DNA from: Owenweeksia sp048267305
GTDB lineage: Bacteria > Bacteroidota > Bacteroidia > Flavobacteriales > Schleiferiaceae
DNA length: 64,000 nucleotides
Direction: 5' to 3'
NCBI GenBank assembly: GCA_048267305.1
Contig: JBLWXT010000001.1
Location: forward strand, 219,929 to 283,928
The notes under the pieces are model-generated. The model saw nothing but the letters and a program-made list of their open reading frames with translations, made no database searches and was not told where the DNA came from. Below are positions 17,776 through 26,134 of this stretch, piece by piece. Position numbers and translations under genes: made by a program. The first letter of the stretch is position 1. Every line of letters starts with the position of its first letter.

Positions 17776-18705
17776 TTAATCTGTCTTAACTAATTGAGTG
17801 GCCAGCTCTTCCCCCATCCACCGGCTTATCAAAACCGAGCCATTGGGGTTAAAGTGATTAGGATCCGCCCAGTTCTCAATGTTTTGCAGAATAGAATCGG
17901 GTGGACTCAAAAGGCTGCCATGCTCTCTATAAAAATCAGCATTGGTTGGTTCTGATTGCGGAACGCCATAGCTGGGCAGGTATAGGAAAATAAGCGTCAC
18001 GCCCTTTTCTTCACATAGAGCGGAAATCCTTTTCAGGTAATGCAATGGATAGGTGTTTTCCATATTTCGCTTCAAGCTCCCTTTTGTCACACCATTCTGC
18101 CGTTCTTCTTTTTCCTGTTCAATTTCATTGAGGTCAGGAATAGTATAGTTTGGGTAAAATCCATATTCGTTTGAGTCTGGAATCAATTGGGTATGTTTAT
18201 CCCAAAGAGCTTCCTGCGCAAGCTGAAGACGAAATTGAAAGGCCGTAGTCCAATCGGTAAGCCAGTCTTTATTGAAAAGGGGAAAGGAAGTGAGGAGGTC
18301 TTCATTTTCCATAAAATAAGCTCCCACAGGATGGCTGTATGGGTTTTCCTCTTGCCGAACTTCAAGCACTATGGCTTTAACCTGTTTTTCCTCTATCAGA
18401 TCTTTAATTAAGCGGTAGTGGAGGTTTCGGCCATATCGGCAATAGGCAAAATTTAGCGTTTGAAACTCTGGAATATAATATTCTATAAGCCTTTCATTAA
18501 GGCTGTTTTCGGTACGCGAAGAGCCGATAAAGGCAATATCCACAGGCAATGGGTTTTCATAAACCCGCTGATACATCCAGTTGGCGCGATTTTCACAATC
18601 ATCCTTGAGCCCAGCGTACACCTGTTTTTTATCTTGTGGAAACAGAAAAACCAACAGTATAACAGGGATAGTAAAGAGGATGATATGTAACGTAATACGT
18701 TTCAT
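17776..18705 (-). CDS. SGNH-hydrolase-like protein paired with an MBOAT acyltransferase
   Basis: A 309-residue protein with an N-terminal membrane anchor (residues about 5-23) and a periplasmic domain. IAFIGSSRTENSLNE (about 58-72) resembles the GDS block of SGNH enzymes, with Ser62 or Ser63 as nucleophile candidates. DPNHFNPNGS (about 283-292) matches the C-terminal D-x-x-H catalytic block. Its start overlaps the stop of the upstream MBOAT gene by one base (TAATG). Such pairs (compare AlgI with AlgJ/AlgX) O-acylate extracellular polysaccharides or cell-wall polymers; that role is inferred here. The exact polymer is unknown. Confidence 0.75.
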   Translation of the reverse strand: MKRITLHIILFTIPVILLVFLFPQDKKQVYAGLKDDCENRANWMYQRVYENPLPVDIAFIGSSRTENSLNERLIEYYIPEFQTLNFAYCRYGRNLHYRLIKDLIEEKQVKAIVLEVRQEENPYSHPVGAYFMENEDLLTSFPLFNKDWLTDWTTAFQFRLQLAQEALWDKHTQLIPDSNEYGFYPNYTIPDLNEIEQEKEERQNGVTKGSLKRNMENTYPLHYLKRISALCEEKGVTLIFLYLPSYGVPQSEPTNADFYREHGSLLSPPDSILQNIENWADPNHFNPNGSVLISRWMGEELATQLVKTD

Positions 18706-20114
18706 TAAAACTGGAAGTAGATGAAACTGGGTTTTACATCAAAGTTGCCTAAAAGTAAGATGCAGAGCAGGAGGGCGTAATAAAACGATATTCGTGTGGT
18801 TTTTGAAAACCCTCTTACATATTCACTAAAGTTGAGGTCTTTCATCCTTTTTTCTAAAATCATGAAAAAGACAAATACTACTGCAATTGCGCTGTAGCGC
18901 AGTAGATCGTAATGGATGAGCTCTGGCAAAATCCTTATGGCGTCTATGCTTATCAATTGGGTTGTTAATACTCCTAGATGGGTCATGCTCTCTGCCCTAA
19001 AGGGAACCCAAAAAAGGCAGCAAAGCACAAAAACAAATGGAGCAGCCATGGGTCCGGCCCATTTTACTTTCTTCTCTATAATGAGCATTAGACCGTGCAG
19101 AAAGCCCCAAATCAAAAAGGTGAAATTGGCACCATGCCAAAGCCCGGAAAGCAAAAAAGTGATCATGAGATTAAGGTTTCGCCTGGCCTTACTTACCCGG
19201 TTTCCACCGAGAGGGATATAAACATAATCTCTAAACCAGGTGGATAGTGAGATGTGCCATCTACTCCAAAATTCCCCAAAACTTCTAGAGAAATAGGGTT
19301 TGTTGAAATTGGTCATTAAATCAAATCCCATGGTTTTACCAAGGCCAATGGCAATATCGGAGTAACCGGAAAAGTCGCAATAAATCTGAAAAGCAAAGAG
19401 GACGGAACCTAATAGTATGCCTATTCCAGAATACTCGGTAGGGTTGTCAAAAATCTGTTCTACCAAAACGGCAAAGTTGTCGGCAATCACAATTTTCTTA
19501 AAAAAGCCCCAAAGCATCAGGCGCAAGCCGGAAACGGTTTTGGAGTAATCAAAGGTTTTCTTTTCCGCAAACTGCGGTAGAAACCTGCTGGCGCGCTCAA
19601 TAGGTCCTGCTACCAATTGGGGGAAGAAGGAAACAAAAGCAAAAAATTGTAAGGCATTTTTGGTTGGAGTGAGTTGTCCACGATAAATATCAATGGCATA
19701 GCTCATGGTTTGGAAGGTGTAAAAACTTATGCCTACCGGTAGAATAATATTTAGGCTGGATGGGTTGGCTTGAAAGCCGAAAAGCGTGATTAACTCCGCA
19801 AAACTCTCTGTAAAAAAGTTGAAGTATTTAAAGAAACCGAGGATGCCAAGGTTGATGCACAGGCTCATAATCAGGAAAAACTTGCGTTGCTTTTGGCTCT
19901 TGGCCTTGTGAATTTGTAAGCCAAGAATGTAATCAGCCGCAGAACTAATAACGATAAGACCGAGAAAGCGCCAGTCCCACCAGCCGTAAAAAACATAGCT
20001 GCCAACAATCAGCAGGAGGTTTCGCCAGTTTATAGAGGCCTTGCGCTCCGTAAACCAATATAGGTAAAAGAAGAGAAGGAAAAATACCAGAAAGGCCAGC
20101 GAGTTGAAAACCAT
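18705..20114 (-). CDS. MBOAT-family membrane O-acyltransferase (AlgI/DltB-like)
   Basis: A 469-residue polytopic membrane protein from the ATG opening MVFNSLAFLVFF (an upstream ATG at 20135 adds seven residues). Typical blocks are FFPQLVAGPIERASRFLPQF, YCDFSGYSDIAIGLGKTMGF, NKPYFSRSFGEFWSRWHISL, STWFRDYVYIPLGGNR and the region FLLSGLWHGANFTFLIWG, which holds the catalytic histidine (LWHGA). Family members such as AlgI carry acyl groups across the inner membrane for transfer to polysaccharides outside. The downstream SGNH-like gene is translationally coupled and is the probable partner enzyme. The acceptor polymer is not shown. Confidence 0.93.
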   Translation of the reverse strand: MVFNSLAFLVFFLLFFYLYWFTERKASINWRNLLLIVGSYVFYGWWDWRFLGLIVISSAADYILGLQIHKAKSQKQRKFFLIMSLCINLGILGFFKYFNFFTESFAELITLFGFQANPSSLNIILPVGISFYTFQTMSYAIDIYRGQLTPTKNALQFFAFVSFFPQLVAGPIERASRFLPQFAEKKTFDYSKTVSGLRLMLWGFFKKIVIADNFAVLVEQIFDNPTEYSGIGILLGSVLFAFQIYCDFSGYSDIAIGLGKTMGFDLMTNFNKPYFSRSFGEFWSRWHISLSTWFRDYVYIPLGGNRVSKARRNLNLMITFLLSGLWHGANFTFLIWGFLHGLMLIIEKKVKWAGPMAAPFVFVLCCLFWVPFRAESMTHLGVLTTQLISIDAIRILPELIHYDLLRYSAIAVVFVFFMILEKRMKDLNFSEYVRGFSKTTRISFYYALLLCILLLGNFDVKPSFIYFQF

Positions 20115-20252
20115 TAATCTGAAATAGAGCGGCAAGATAGCGTGACTGTAGGTTTCGATAAAGAATTTGCAGTCAATTCCTTAATCAATTGTTAAATCCT
20201 CCAACTATTCTCAACTACTCCTTAAATTGCCCTCTCGAAAATGAGCCCATAA

Positions 20253-20936
20253 ATGGAAAACATGATTGAGCTGCGGAAAATTGTCCGCAACTTTCCGTTA
20301 GGAAACCAGGTGGTAAAAGTGCTTAAAGGCATTGATCTTACTATAAAAAAGAATGAATACGTAGCTCTGATGGGCCCTTCGGGTAGTGGGAAGTCTACAC
20401 TAATGAATTTGTTGGGCTGTTTGGATACCCCTACCAGTGGTGAATATTGGCTCAATGGAAAGGACGTGGCTCGCCTTACCGATAACCAGTTGGCGGAAAT
20501 CCGCAACAAGGAAATCGGTTTTGTATTTCAAACGTTCAACCTGCTTCCACGATCAACGGCACTCGAAAATGTAGCACTGCCACTGGTGTATGCGGGATTT
20601 AGTTCTAAAGACCGCTTGGCCCGCGCAGAAGAAGTATTAACACAAGTTGGCCTGGCGGATAGAATGGATCACAGGCCCAATCAGTTGAGTGGTGGTCAGC
20701 GGCAACGTGTGGCTGTGGCAAGGGCTATGGTAAATAAACCCTCCATTATTTTGGCCGATGAGCCTACCGGAAATCTGGATACTAAAACTTCTATAGAGAT
20801 TATGGATTTGTTTAGTGATATCCAGAAGAATGGAAATACTGTAATTCTGGTTACCCATGAGGAAGATATCGCCCAGCATGCCAAGCGGATTATCAGATTG
20901 AGGGATGGCGAGGTGGAGAGTGATCAAAACTCGTAG
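20253..20936 (+). CDS. ABC transporter ATP-binding protein, LolD/MacB type
   Basis: A 227-residue single ABC domain with Walker A GPSGSGKST (residues about 41-49), Q-loop FVFQTFNLLPR, signature LSGGQRQRVAVARA and Walker B IILADEPTGNLD, followed by VTHEEDIAQHAKRIIRLRDG. The FNLLPRSTALENV region and size place it in the LolD/MacB/FtsE-like family, which powers lipoprotein release or efflux with a separate permease. No permease gene lies beside it, so it must pair with a protein encoded elsewhere. An alternative Met lies at residue 4. Confidence 0.9.
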   Translation: MENMIELRKIVRNFPLGNQVVKVLKGIDLTIKKNEYVALMGPSGSGKSTLMNLLGCLDTPTSGEYWLNGKDVARLTDNQLAEIRNKEIGFVFQTFNLLPRSTALENVALPLVYAGFSSKDRLARAEEVLTQVGLADRMDHRPNQLSGGQRQRVAVARAMVNKPSIILADEPTGNLDTKTSIEIMDLFSDIQKNGNTVILVTHEEDIAQHAKRIIRLRDGEVESDQNS

Positions 20937-20944
20937 TCGAATTA

Positions 20945-21060
20945 TAAAATGGAATGACCCCAGCGGGGTCAAATGTCTATAGATATGATTATTGGAGCCA
21001 AATACATTTTGGCGGGTGTTTTTGAACTGATAAGTCAAAAACCCTGACAAAATGAAATGT
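20945..21060. repeat. REP-like palindromic intergenic element, copy 2
   Basis: The perfect hairpin GACCCC-AGC-GGGGTC (20956-20970) is followed by AAATGTCTATAG, then CCAAATACATTTTGGCGGG and a tail with AAAACCCTGACAAAA. The same order of elements occurs at 12915-13045. The hairpin arms differ between copies but keep pairing, as expected for compensatory change. Confidence 0.7.
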
Positions 21061-21094
21061 CATTCCCAACTTCTTAGTTTCTTAATTTCGCCAT

Positions 21095-21883
21095 ATGGAT
21101 TTAAACTTAACAGGAAAAAAAGCATTGGTATGTGGTAGTTCCGATGGTATCGGGAAGGCGGCAGCCGAAGAATTGGCGAGGATGGGAGCTGAAATAGTTT
21201 TGTTGGCGCGCAATGCCGAGAAATTGGAAAAAGCCAAACAAGACCTTTCAACCAGCCACAATCAAAGGCATACCTTTTTGGTAGCTGATTTTGATGACCC
21301 CATTCATTTGGAGAGTGTGGTCAATCACTATTTGAGTGAGGGAAATGAAATCAACATACTTGTGAATAATACAGGCGGACCCCCCGCTGGCCCGGCACAC
21401 CTTGCGGGATTGGAGGAGTATGTAACCGCCTTCCGCAGGCACCTTTTATGCAATCAGCTTTTGGTAAAGCTTACCTTGGAAGGAATGAAGAAATCCGGCT
21501 ATGGCCGAATTATAAATGTGATAAGCACCTCGGTAAAAGTACCTTTAAACAATCTTGGTGTGAGCAATACTGTAAGAGGTGCTGTTGGCAATTGGAGTAA
21601 AACTCTGGCCAACGAGTTGGGGCAGTTTGGAATTACCGTGAATAATGTACTTCCTGGTGCTACTGAAACAGGGCGACTGAAATCCATTATTGAAAATAAG
21701 GCCAACAAAATGGGTATATCGGAGGAAGAAGCCTCTGGCAAAATGACGGCTGAAGTTCCGTTAAACCGATTTGCCAAACCGGAGGAAGTTGCCAATGCCA
21801 TTGCCTGGCTGGCTAGTCCGGCAGCTGCTTATGTAAATGGTATCAACCTTCCGGTGGATGGTGGCAGGACTCCGTGCTTGTAG
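21095..21883 (+). CDS. SDR-family protein lacking the catalytic Tyr/Lys
   Basis: A 262-residue Rossmann-fold protein. The dinucleotide site GSSDGIG (residues 14-20) and the C-terminal RFAKPEEVANAIAWLAS and GGRTP blocks are standard for FabG-like SDRs. The usual NNAG is NNTGG (91-95). The active-site serine region is present (ISTS, about 143-146), but where YxxxK is expected, 13 and 17 residues after Ser144, the sequence reads S157-N-T-V-R161. A subgroup of beta-ketoacyl reductase-like SDRs shares this loss, so the protein may bind cofactor but use different chemistry. The following aldehyde dehydrogenase gene could be a functional partner. Confidence 0.85.
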   Translation: MDLNLTGKKALVCGSSDGIGKAAAEELARMGAEIVLLARNAEKLEKAKQDLSTSHNQRHTFLVADFDDPIHLESVVNHYLSEGNEINILVNNTGGPPAGPAHLAGLEEYVTAFRRHLLCNQLLVKLTLEGMKKSGYGRIINVISTSVKVPLNNLGVSNTVRGAVGNWSKTLANELGQFGITVNNVLPGATETGRLKSIIENKANKMGISEEEASGKMTAEVPLNRFAKPEEVANAIAWLASPAAAYVNGINLPVDGGRTPCL

Positions 21884-22024
21884 TTTAAGGTCCTCCCCCT
21901 AAACATTTTCATAAGTGGGAATGCGCGCTTGAGAGCATAGTCAAAATAAGCATAAAATATACGCCTCGAATTTCTTCCCCTTGAGGGGAGTCGGAGGGGT
22001 GATTGCCCAAAATAAATCTTACAG

Positions 22025-23467
22025 ATGAAAAAGATTCTTAACTACATAAACGGCAAACTCCAGCAACCTGCCTCTGGCAAATTCATGGATAATGTGGATC
22101 CCTCAAGGGGAAAGGTATATTCATTAATTCCTGAATCTGACGAGCGTGATGTGCAACAGGCCGTGGATGCCGCTAAGGCTGCTTTTCCTTTATGGAGCGG
22201 TATGTCGGCAAAGGAGCGCTCAAATATTTTGCTGCGTATTTCTCATCTTATTGATGAAAAGCTGGACATGTTGGCTGCAGCCGAAAGTCTGGACAATGGC
22301 AAACCCGTAAAACTGGCTACAGCTGTGGATATTCCCCGGGCACGGGATAATTTTTCCTTTTTCGCAACAGCTATTCTTCATGAAGAAGATCAGTTTCACA
22401 ACATGGGACAGCGGGGTTTCAACTATACCCTGCGCCAGCCTATTGGCGTAGTGGGTTGTATTTCGCCATGGAATTTACCGCTCTATCTTTTTAGCTGGAA
22501 AATTGCCCCGGCACTGGCGGCAGGAAACTGTGTGGTGGCCAAGCCATCGGAGGTAACTCCCATGACGGCCTTCTTGCTTTCTGAAATTTGCATTGAGGCT
22601 GGAATGCCTGCCGGTGTTTTAAATATCCTACATGGTACAGGCCCTTCTGTTGGGCAGGCCATTGTAGAGCATAGAGAGATAAAAGCCATATCCTTTACGG
22701 GAGGAACAAAAACAGGTGAGCATCTGGCAAGAACTGCCGCACCCATGTTTAAAAAGCTTTCGCTGGAATTGGGTGGAAAAAATCCAAATCTCATTTTTGC
22801 CGACTGCGATTTTGAAAAAGCGGTAAAAACGTCAGTGACATCTTCGTTCTCCAATCAGGGACAAATTTGCCTTTGTGGCAGTCGTATTTTTGTGGAGAGA
22901 AGTATTTATGACAAGTTTAAGCAGGCTTTTGTAGAAAGAGTAAAGGGGCTGAAAGTAGGTCCGCCAACGGAAGATTCATCCCGTATGGGAGCCGTGGTTT
23001 CCAAACCACACATGGAAAAGGTGCTGGGCTATATTGAACTGGCAAAAGAGGAGGGCGGTACCATCCTTTACGGTGGTAATCAAGTTAAACTTGATGGCGA
23101 ATATGCCGATGGGTATTACTTAGAGCCAACCGTAATTGAAGGACTGGCCTACGATTGCCGTACTAATCAGGAGGAAATTTTTGGGCCTGTAGTAACCATT
23201 ACTCCATTTGATACCGAGGAAGAAGTGCTGATGATGGCCAACTCTACCGAGTATGGCCTGGCCTGTACTATCTGGACGCAGGACCTGAACCGGGCACATC
23301 GTGTGGCGGCCAATATGCAATCGGGCATAGTGTGGATAAACTGCTGGCTGGTACGTGATTTACGCACTTTGTTTGGAGGAATGAAAAACAGTGGCGTGGG
23401 CCGTGAAGGCGGATATGAAGCGCTACACTTTTTTACCGAGGCAAAAAATGTGTGTTTAACTTATTAA
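22025..23467 (+). CDS. NAD-dependent aldehyde dehydrogenase, ALDH8-like (muconate semialdehyde dehydrogenase family)
   Basis: A 480-residue aldehyde dehydrogenase. It shows SPWNLPLYLF (residues 147-156), FTGGTKTG, the general base Glu248 in LELGGKNP and the catalytic Cys282 in SNQGQICLCGSR. EEIFGPVVTI follows near residue 390. The C-terminal block WINCWLVRDLRTLFGG, continuing MKNSGVGREGG, matches the ALDH8 group, which oxidises 2-aminomuconate or 2-hydroxymuconate 6-semialdehyde in kynurenine or aromatic ring breakdown. No other gene of those pathways is in view, so the substrate is a family-level inference. A strong terminator follows. Confidence 0.9.
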   Translation: MKKILNYINGKLQQPASGKFMDNVDPSRGKVYSLIPESDERDVQQAVDAAKAAFPLWSGMSAKERSNILLRISHLIDEKLDMLAAAESLDNGKPVKLATAVDIPRARDNFSFFATAILHEEDQFHNMGQRGFNYTLRQPIGVVGCISPWNLPLYLFSWKIAPALAAGNCVVAKPSEVTPMTAFLLSEICIEAGMPAGVLNILHGTGPSVGQAIVEHREIKAISFTGGTKTGEHLARTAAPMFKKLSLELGGKNPNLIFADCDFEKAVKTSVTSSFSNQGQICLCGSRIFVERSIYDKFKQAFVERVKGLKVGPPTEDSSRMGAVVSKPHMEKVLGYIELAKEEGGTILYGGNQVKLDGEYADGYYLEPTVIEGLAYDCRTNQEEIFGPVVTITPFDTEEEVLMMANSTEYGLACTIWTQDLNRAHRVAANMQSGIVWINCWLVRDLRTLFGGMKNSGVGREGGYEALHFFTEAKNVCLTY

Positions 23468-23519
23468 TAAGAGTTACAGGATGTAAGTTCTAAGATTTGA
23501 AGAAGTTACCATAAAAAGG

Positions 23520-23555
23520 AAAGTCCCCCACACCGCTGTGTAGGGGACTTTTTTG
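23520..23555 (+). terminator. Terminator after the aldehyde dehydrogenase gene
   Basis: AAAGTCCCC and GGGGACTTT form the base of the hairpin, extended by ACAC/GTGT around a CGCT loop with small bulges. Six T follow. Confidence 0.88.
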
Positions 23556-23940
23556 TGGCCTCTCAATTCTGAAATCAACATTTTATACGTTTAACACAAA
23601 ATTTTGACCTTACATCAGGTGAGTTGAGCCTTAGTTTTCACACCAATTAACATACCAAAGGAGGTGTCTCAAATAATTAATATCGGATTTAACTGTAGTT
23701 GAGCGATTACGGAAAATATGCTGGCTTGCGATTTCATCCCACTGTTTTGTTCTTTTTCCCTTTTAAGGAAAGCATAGTGCCATCCTTGTAAAGCAGTGGA
23801 AAAAAAATTTGTGTAGGGGAAAACTTTAATTATCACAAAATGAGGGGTTAAGGTAGATTTTCGACTAATCGGCCATCAATGGGCAGAACATTAATAGGGA
23901 TTTACTGTCATATAGGCTCTTATTAATAAATTATTTAGTC
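23556..23940. other. Intergenic region with no gene seen
   Basis: After the terminator there are about 385 bp of AT-rich sequence with no supported ORF. An AGGAGGTGTC string at 23660 is not followed by a coding frame. The region presumably holds the promoter of the downstream barrel gene, but no clean TTG/TAnnTTTG pair was found. Confidence 0.4.
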
Positions 23941-24615
23941 ATGAAAAACAGAAACAATTTTAAGGTAAGTAGCACAGGAAACCTCAAGCCGGTTCTTTTT
24001 AGCTTGCTGTTGAGTTGTGCCTTTAGTGCCGTTACTGTGGCACAATCCTTAAGCTTCGGTCCTAAAATAGGATACAGTTCAACTACTCTAAAGGGTAATG
24101 ATGTGCCCGATGGTACAGATCCACTTTCAGGTCTTGTTGGTGGTGTATTTTTTAAGTATGCCAGTGAAAGTAACATTGTTGCTTTTCAGCCGGAGATACT
24201 GTATCACCAAAAAGGTGCTGTAGATATGGAGGATGGTGATGGTATAAAGCTAAACGTGGATTATCTGGAAGTACCTCTTTTGCTGAAGATTCAAATCCCG
24301 GTGGGAGAGACTTTTTTCCCACATATCTATGCCGGGCCTTATGGAGCTTTTGAGTTGGATAACAACTTTAAGGCACAGGAATCATTTCTTGGGTTTACCA
24401 TTACCGACAATGAGAAGGCCGATGTTCAGGACTTTGATTATGGTGCCATTGTGGGGGCTGGTTTTGATGTACAACTGGAGAGTTTCTACTTTGGTGTTGA
24501 CGCCCGATACGGCATTGGCATGCAGAAGATGGTAAGCTTTGACGGAGATCGTCAGGACATGAAAAACAGGAGCTTTAGTGTGATGCTAGGTTTAGGCGTA
24601 ACCCTTGGTGAATAA
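23941..24615 (+). CDS. Outer-membrane beta-barrel protein, PorT-like family
   Basis: A 224-residue protein with a signal region (hydrophobic LFSLLLSCAFSAVTVAQ, residues about 20-36). The rest is repeated amphipathic strands: LSFGPKIGYSSTTLKG, ESNIVAFQPEILYHQKGA, YLEVPLLLKIQIP, YFGVDARYGIGMQKM and RSFSVMLGLGVTLG. This is the pattern of the eight-stranded PorT-like barrels common in Bacteroidota; function is unknown for most. The small membrane protein gene follows 17 bp after, perhaps in one transcript. Confidence 0.85.
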   Translation: MKNRNNFKVSSTGNLKPVLFSLLLSCAFSAVTVAQSLSFGPKIGYSSTTLKGNDVPDGTDPLSGLVGGVFFKYASESNIVAFQPEILYHQKGAVDMEDGDGIKLNVDYLEVPLLLKIQIPVGETFFPHIYAGPYGAFELDNNFKAQESFLGFTITDNEKADVQDFDYGAIVGAGFDVQLESFYFGVDARYGIGMQKMVSFDGDRQDMKNRSFSVMLGLGVTLGE

Positions 24616-24632
24616 TCCAAAGAAAATTAATC

Positions 24633-24785
24633 ATGAGTAATCTATTGTATTTCATCGCTGTTCTACTTGTCCTAGGATGGTTGCTAGGCTTCTTTTTCTT
24701 TTCGCTGGGAGGCTTAATACACATTCTTCTGGTGTTTGCCTTAATTGCCGTTATTTTTAGGCTTATCAGCGGTAGAGGGGTTTAA
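24633..24785 (+). CDS. lmo0937-family small membrane protein
   Basis: A 50-residue protein from ATG 24633 to TAA 24783-24785. It begins MSNLLYFIAVLLVLGWLLGF and has two hydrophobic helices joined by SLGGLIH, ending with RLISGRG. This matches the small lmo0937-type membrane proteins of many Bacteroidota and Firmicutes, usually linked to stress; the role is unknown. It follows the barrel protein by 17 bp and ends 22 bp before the next gene. Confidence 0.85.
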   Translation: MSNLLYFIAVLLVLGWLLGFFFFSLGGLIHILLVFALIAVIFRLISGRGV

Positions 24786-24807
24786 GTGTTTTTTTATTTT
24801 TACGGGT

Positions 24808-25596
24808 ATGAAGCACAAACTAATTCCCGGAGTTTTTAATTACTGTAATCGCTGGTGCGAGAGATGTGGGTTGGCACACCGCTGTAGTTTGCGTATTTCA
24901 GAGTTGGAAATGGAAAATGAATTTGATAATCCGGAAGGCTTACTTCCGGATTTATCATTTCCGGAGCATGATGATGATGTTGAGGGTGAAGAGGATACCA
25001 TGGAAGTAATTGAGTTCATCCCCGAGCCTGAGGTAGAGGAACCAAGCGAAGCTGCCATGGCGGATTACCTGAAGCGCAAGGTTGAAATGGAGAAATTGAT
25101 GGACGAAAACCTTATCATCCTGGAGGCCAAACAGGCAGGCGAGCTTATAGAAATGGTGCTGCAACGCGCTAATGGTCTTATGGCAAAGGAAAATCCCGTT
25201 TCTACAGAAGGGCTTACCCATCATCAGCAGCAGAAAGTAGAAGGTGAAACCCATCGCACTCAAAATCTTTTGGACATCCTTGGCTGGTATCGCTATATGC
25301 TACAGGTAAAAACAATGCGTGCCATCAGCGGAAAATCAGATGAGGATGAACTTGATGATCCCATCCAAAATGATTCTAATGGCTCCGCCAAGTTAATTAT
25401 GCTTGGGGCAGGGCATTGTATCAAGGCTGCGCAGGGCCTAATGACGCTTTTGCCGGCTTTGGAGGATGAGCTACTCCTGTTATTGGCCTCATTGCAGAAA
25501 TATCAAGAGTTTATGGAGGACGAATTTCCCGATGCCATGAAGTTTATAAGACCAGGCTTTGATACCCTGAATATTACAGAAGATCTGGGGGCATGA
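24808..25596 (+). CDS. Conserved hypothetical protein with an N-terminal Cys cluster
   Basis: The product is 262 residues from the ATG of MKHKLIPGVFNYCNRWCERC; an earlier in-frame ATG at 24745 would overlap the preceding gene and adds 21 unlikely residues. Four cysteines in the pattern C-x3-C-x2-C-x5-C (residues 12-25), followed by CSLRIS, could bind zinc or an Fe-S cluster. An acidic stretch (about 38-75) and a helical C-terminal region (about 80-262) follow. I recall similar N-termini (CxRWCERC) in other Bacteroidota hypothetical proteins but no function. Its stop overlaps the macrodomain gene start (ATGA), so the two are translationally coupled. Confidence 0.8.
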   Translation: MKHKLIPGVFNYCNRWCERCGLAHRCSLRISELEMENEFDNPEGLLPDLSFPEHDDDVEGEEDTMEVIEFIPEPEVEEPSEAAMADYLKRKVEMEKLMDENLIILEAKQAGELIEMVLQRANGLMAKENPVSTEGLTHHQQQKVEGETHRTQNLLDILGWYRYMLQVKTMRAISGKSDEDELDDPIQNDSNGSAKLIMLGAGHCIKAAQGLMTLLPALEDELLLLLASLQKYQEFMEDEFPDAMKFIRPGFDTLNITEDLGA

Positions 25597-26099
25597 TTGA
25601 ACTTATAAAGGGAGATATCACAAAATTGGAGGTTGATGCCATCGTAAATACAGCCAAAAGCAGCCTGCTTGGTGGAGGAGGTGTGGATGGCGCTATACAT
25701 CGGGGCGGGGGAAGTGCTATTTTGGAAGAATGCAGAAAGTGGAAAATGACAAGTGGTAACCTTAAAACAGGCTATGCCATGTTGACTTCCGGTGGAAACC
25801 TGCCTGCTAAGTTTGTAATACACACCGTGGGGCCAGTATGGCAAGGTGGACTTACTAATGAAGATGTTATGCTCGCCAATTGCTATATCAATTCACTTCA
25901 TATTGCCAGGGATAAAGAACTGGCATCCATTGCCTTTCCAAATATATCTACCGGGGTTTATAAATTCCCCAAGTCTGATGCTGCTGAGGTTGCCGTGGCC
26001 ACTGTTCGAAATTTCTTAGCTTCTTACAATCAAGAATTAAAAGTAATCTTTGTGTGCTTTGACCAAGAGAATTTTGAGATTTACAGGAACCTACTTTAA
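25593..26099 (+). CDS. Macrodomain protein, O-acetyl-ADP-ribose deacetylase (YmdB)-like
   Basis: A 168-residue single macrodomain. GDITKLEVDAIVNTAKSSLL (residues 7-26), continuing GGGGVDGAIHRGGG, is the ADP-ribose binding block, with VNTAK where VNAAN is usual. VIHTVGPVW and FPNISTGVYKFP complete the fold. Family members hydrolyse O-acetyl-ADP-ribose or remove ADP-ribose from proteins in the cytoplasm. The VNAAN to VNTAK change places Lys where Asn normally helps catalysis, so activity may differ. It overlaps the upstream Cys-cluster gene by four bases, suggesting joint expression. Confidence 0.92.
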   Translation: MIELIKGDITKLEVDAIVNTAKSSLLGGGGVDGAIHRGGGSAILEECRKWKMTSGNLKTGYAMLTSGGNLPAKFVIHTVGPVWQGGLTNEDVMLANCYINSLHIARDKELASIAFPNISTGVYKFPKSDAAEVAVATVRNFLASYNQELKVIFVCFDQENFEIYRNLL

Positions 26100-26134
26100 A
26101 CCTTAACTACTTTGCTTAGTCCTGTATTTTAGTA

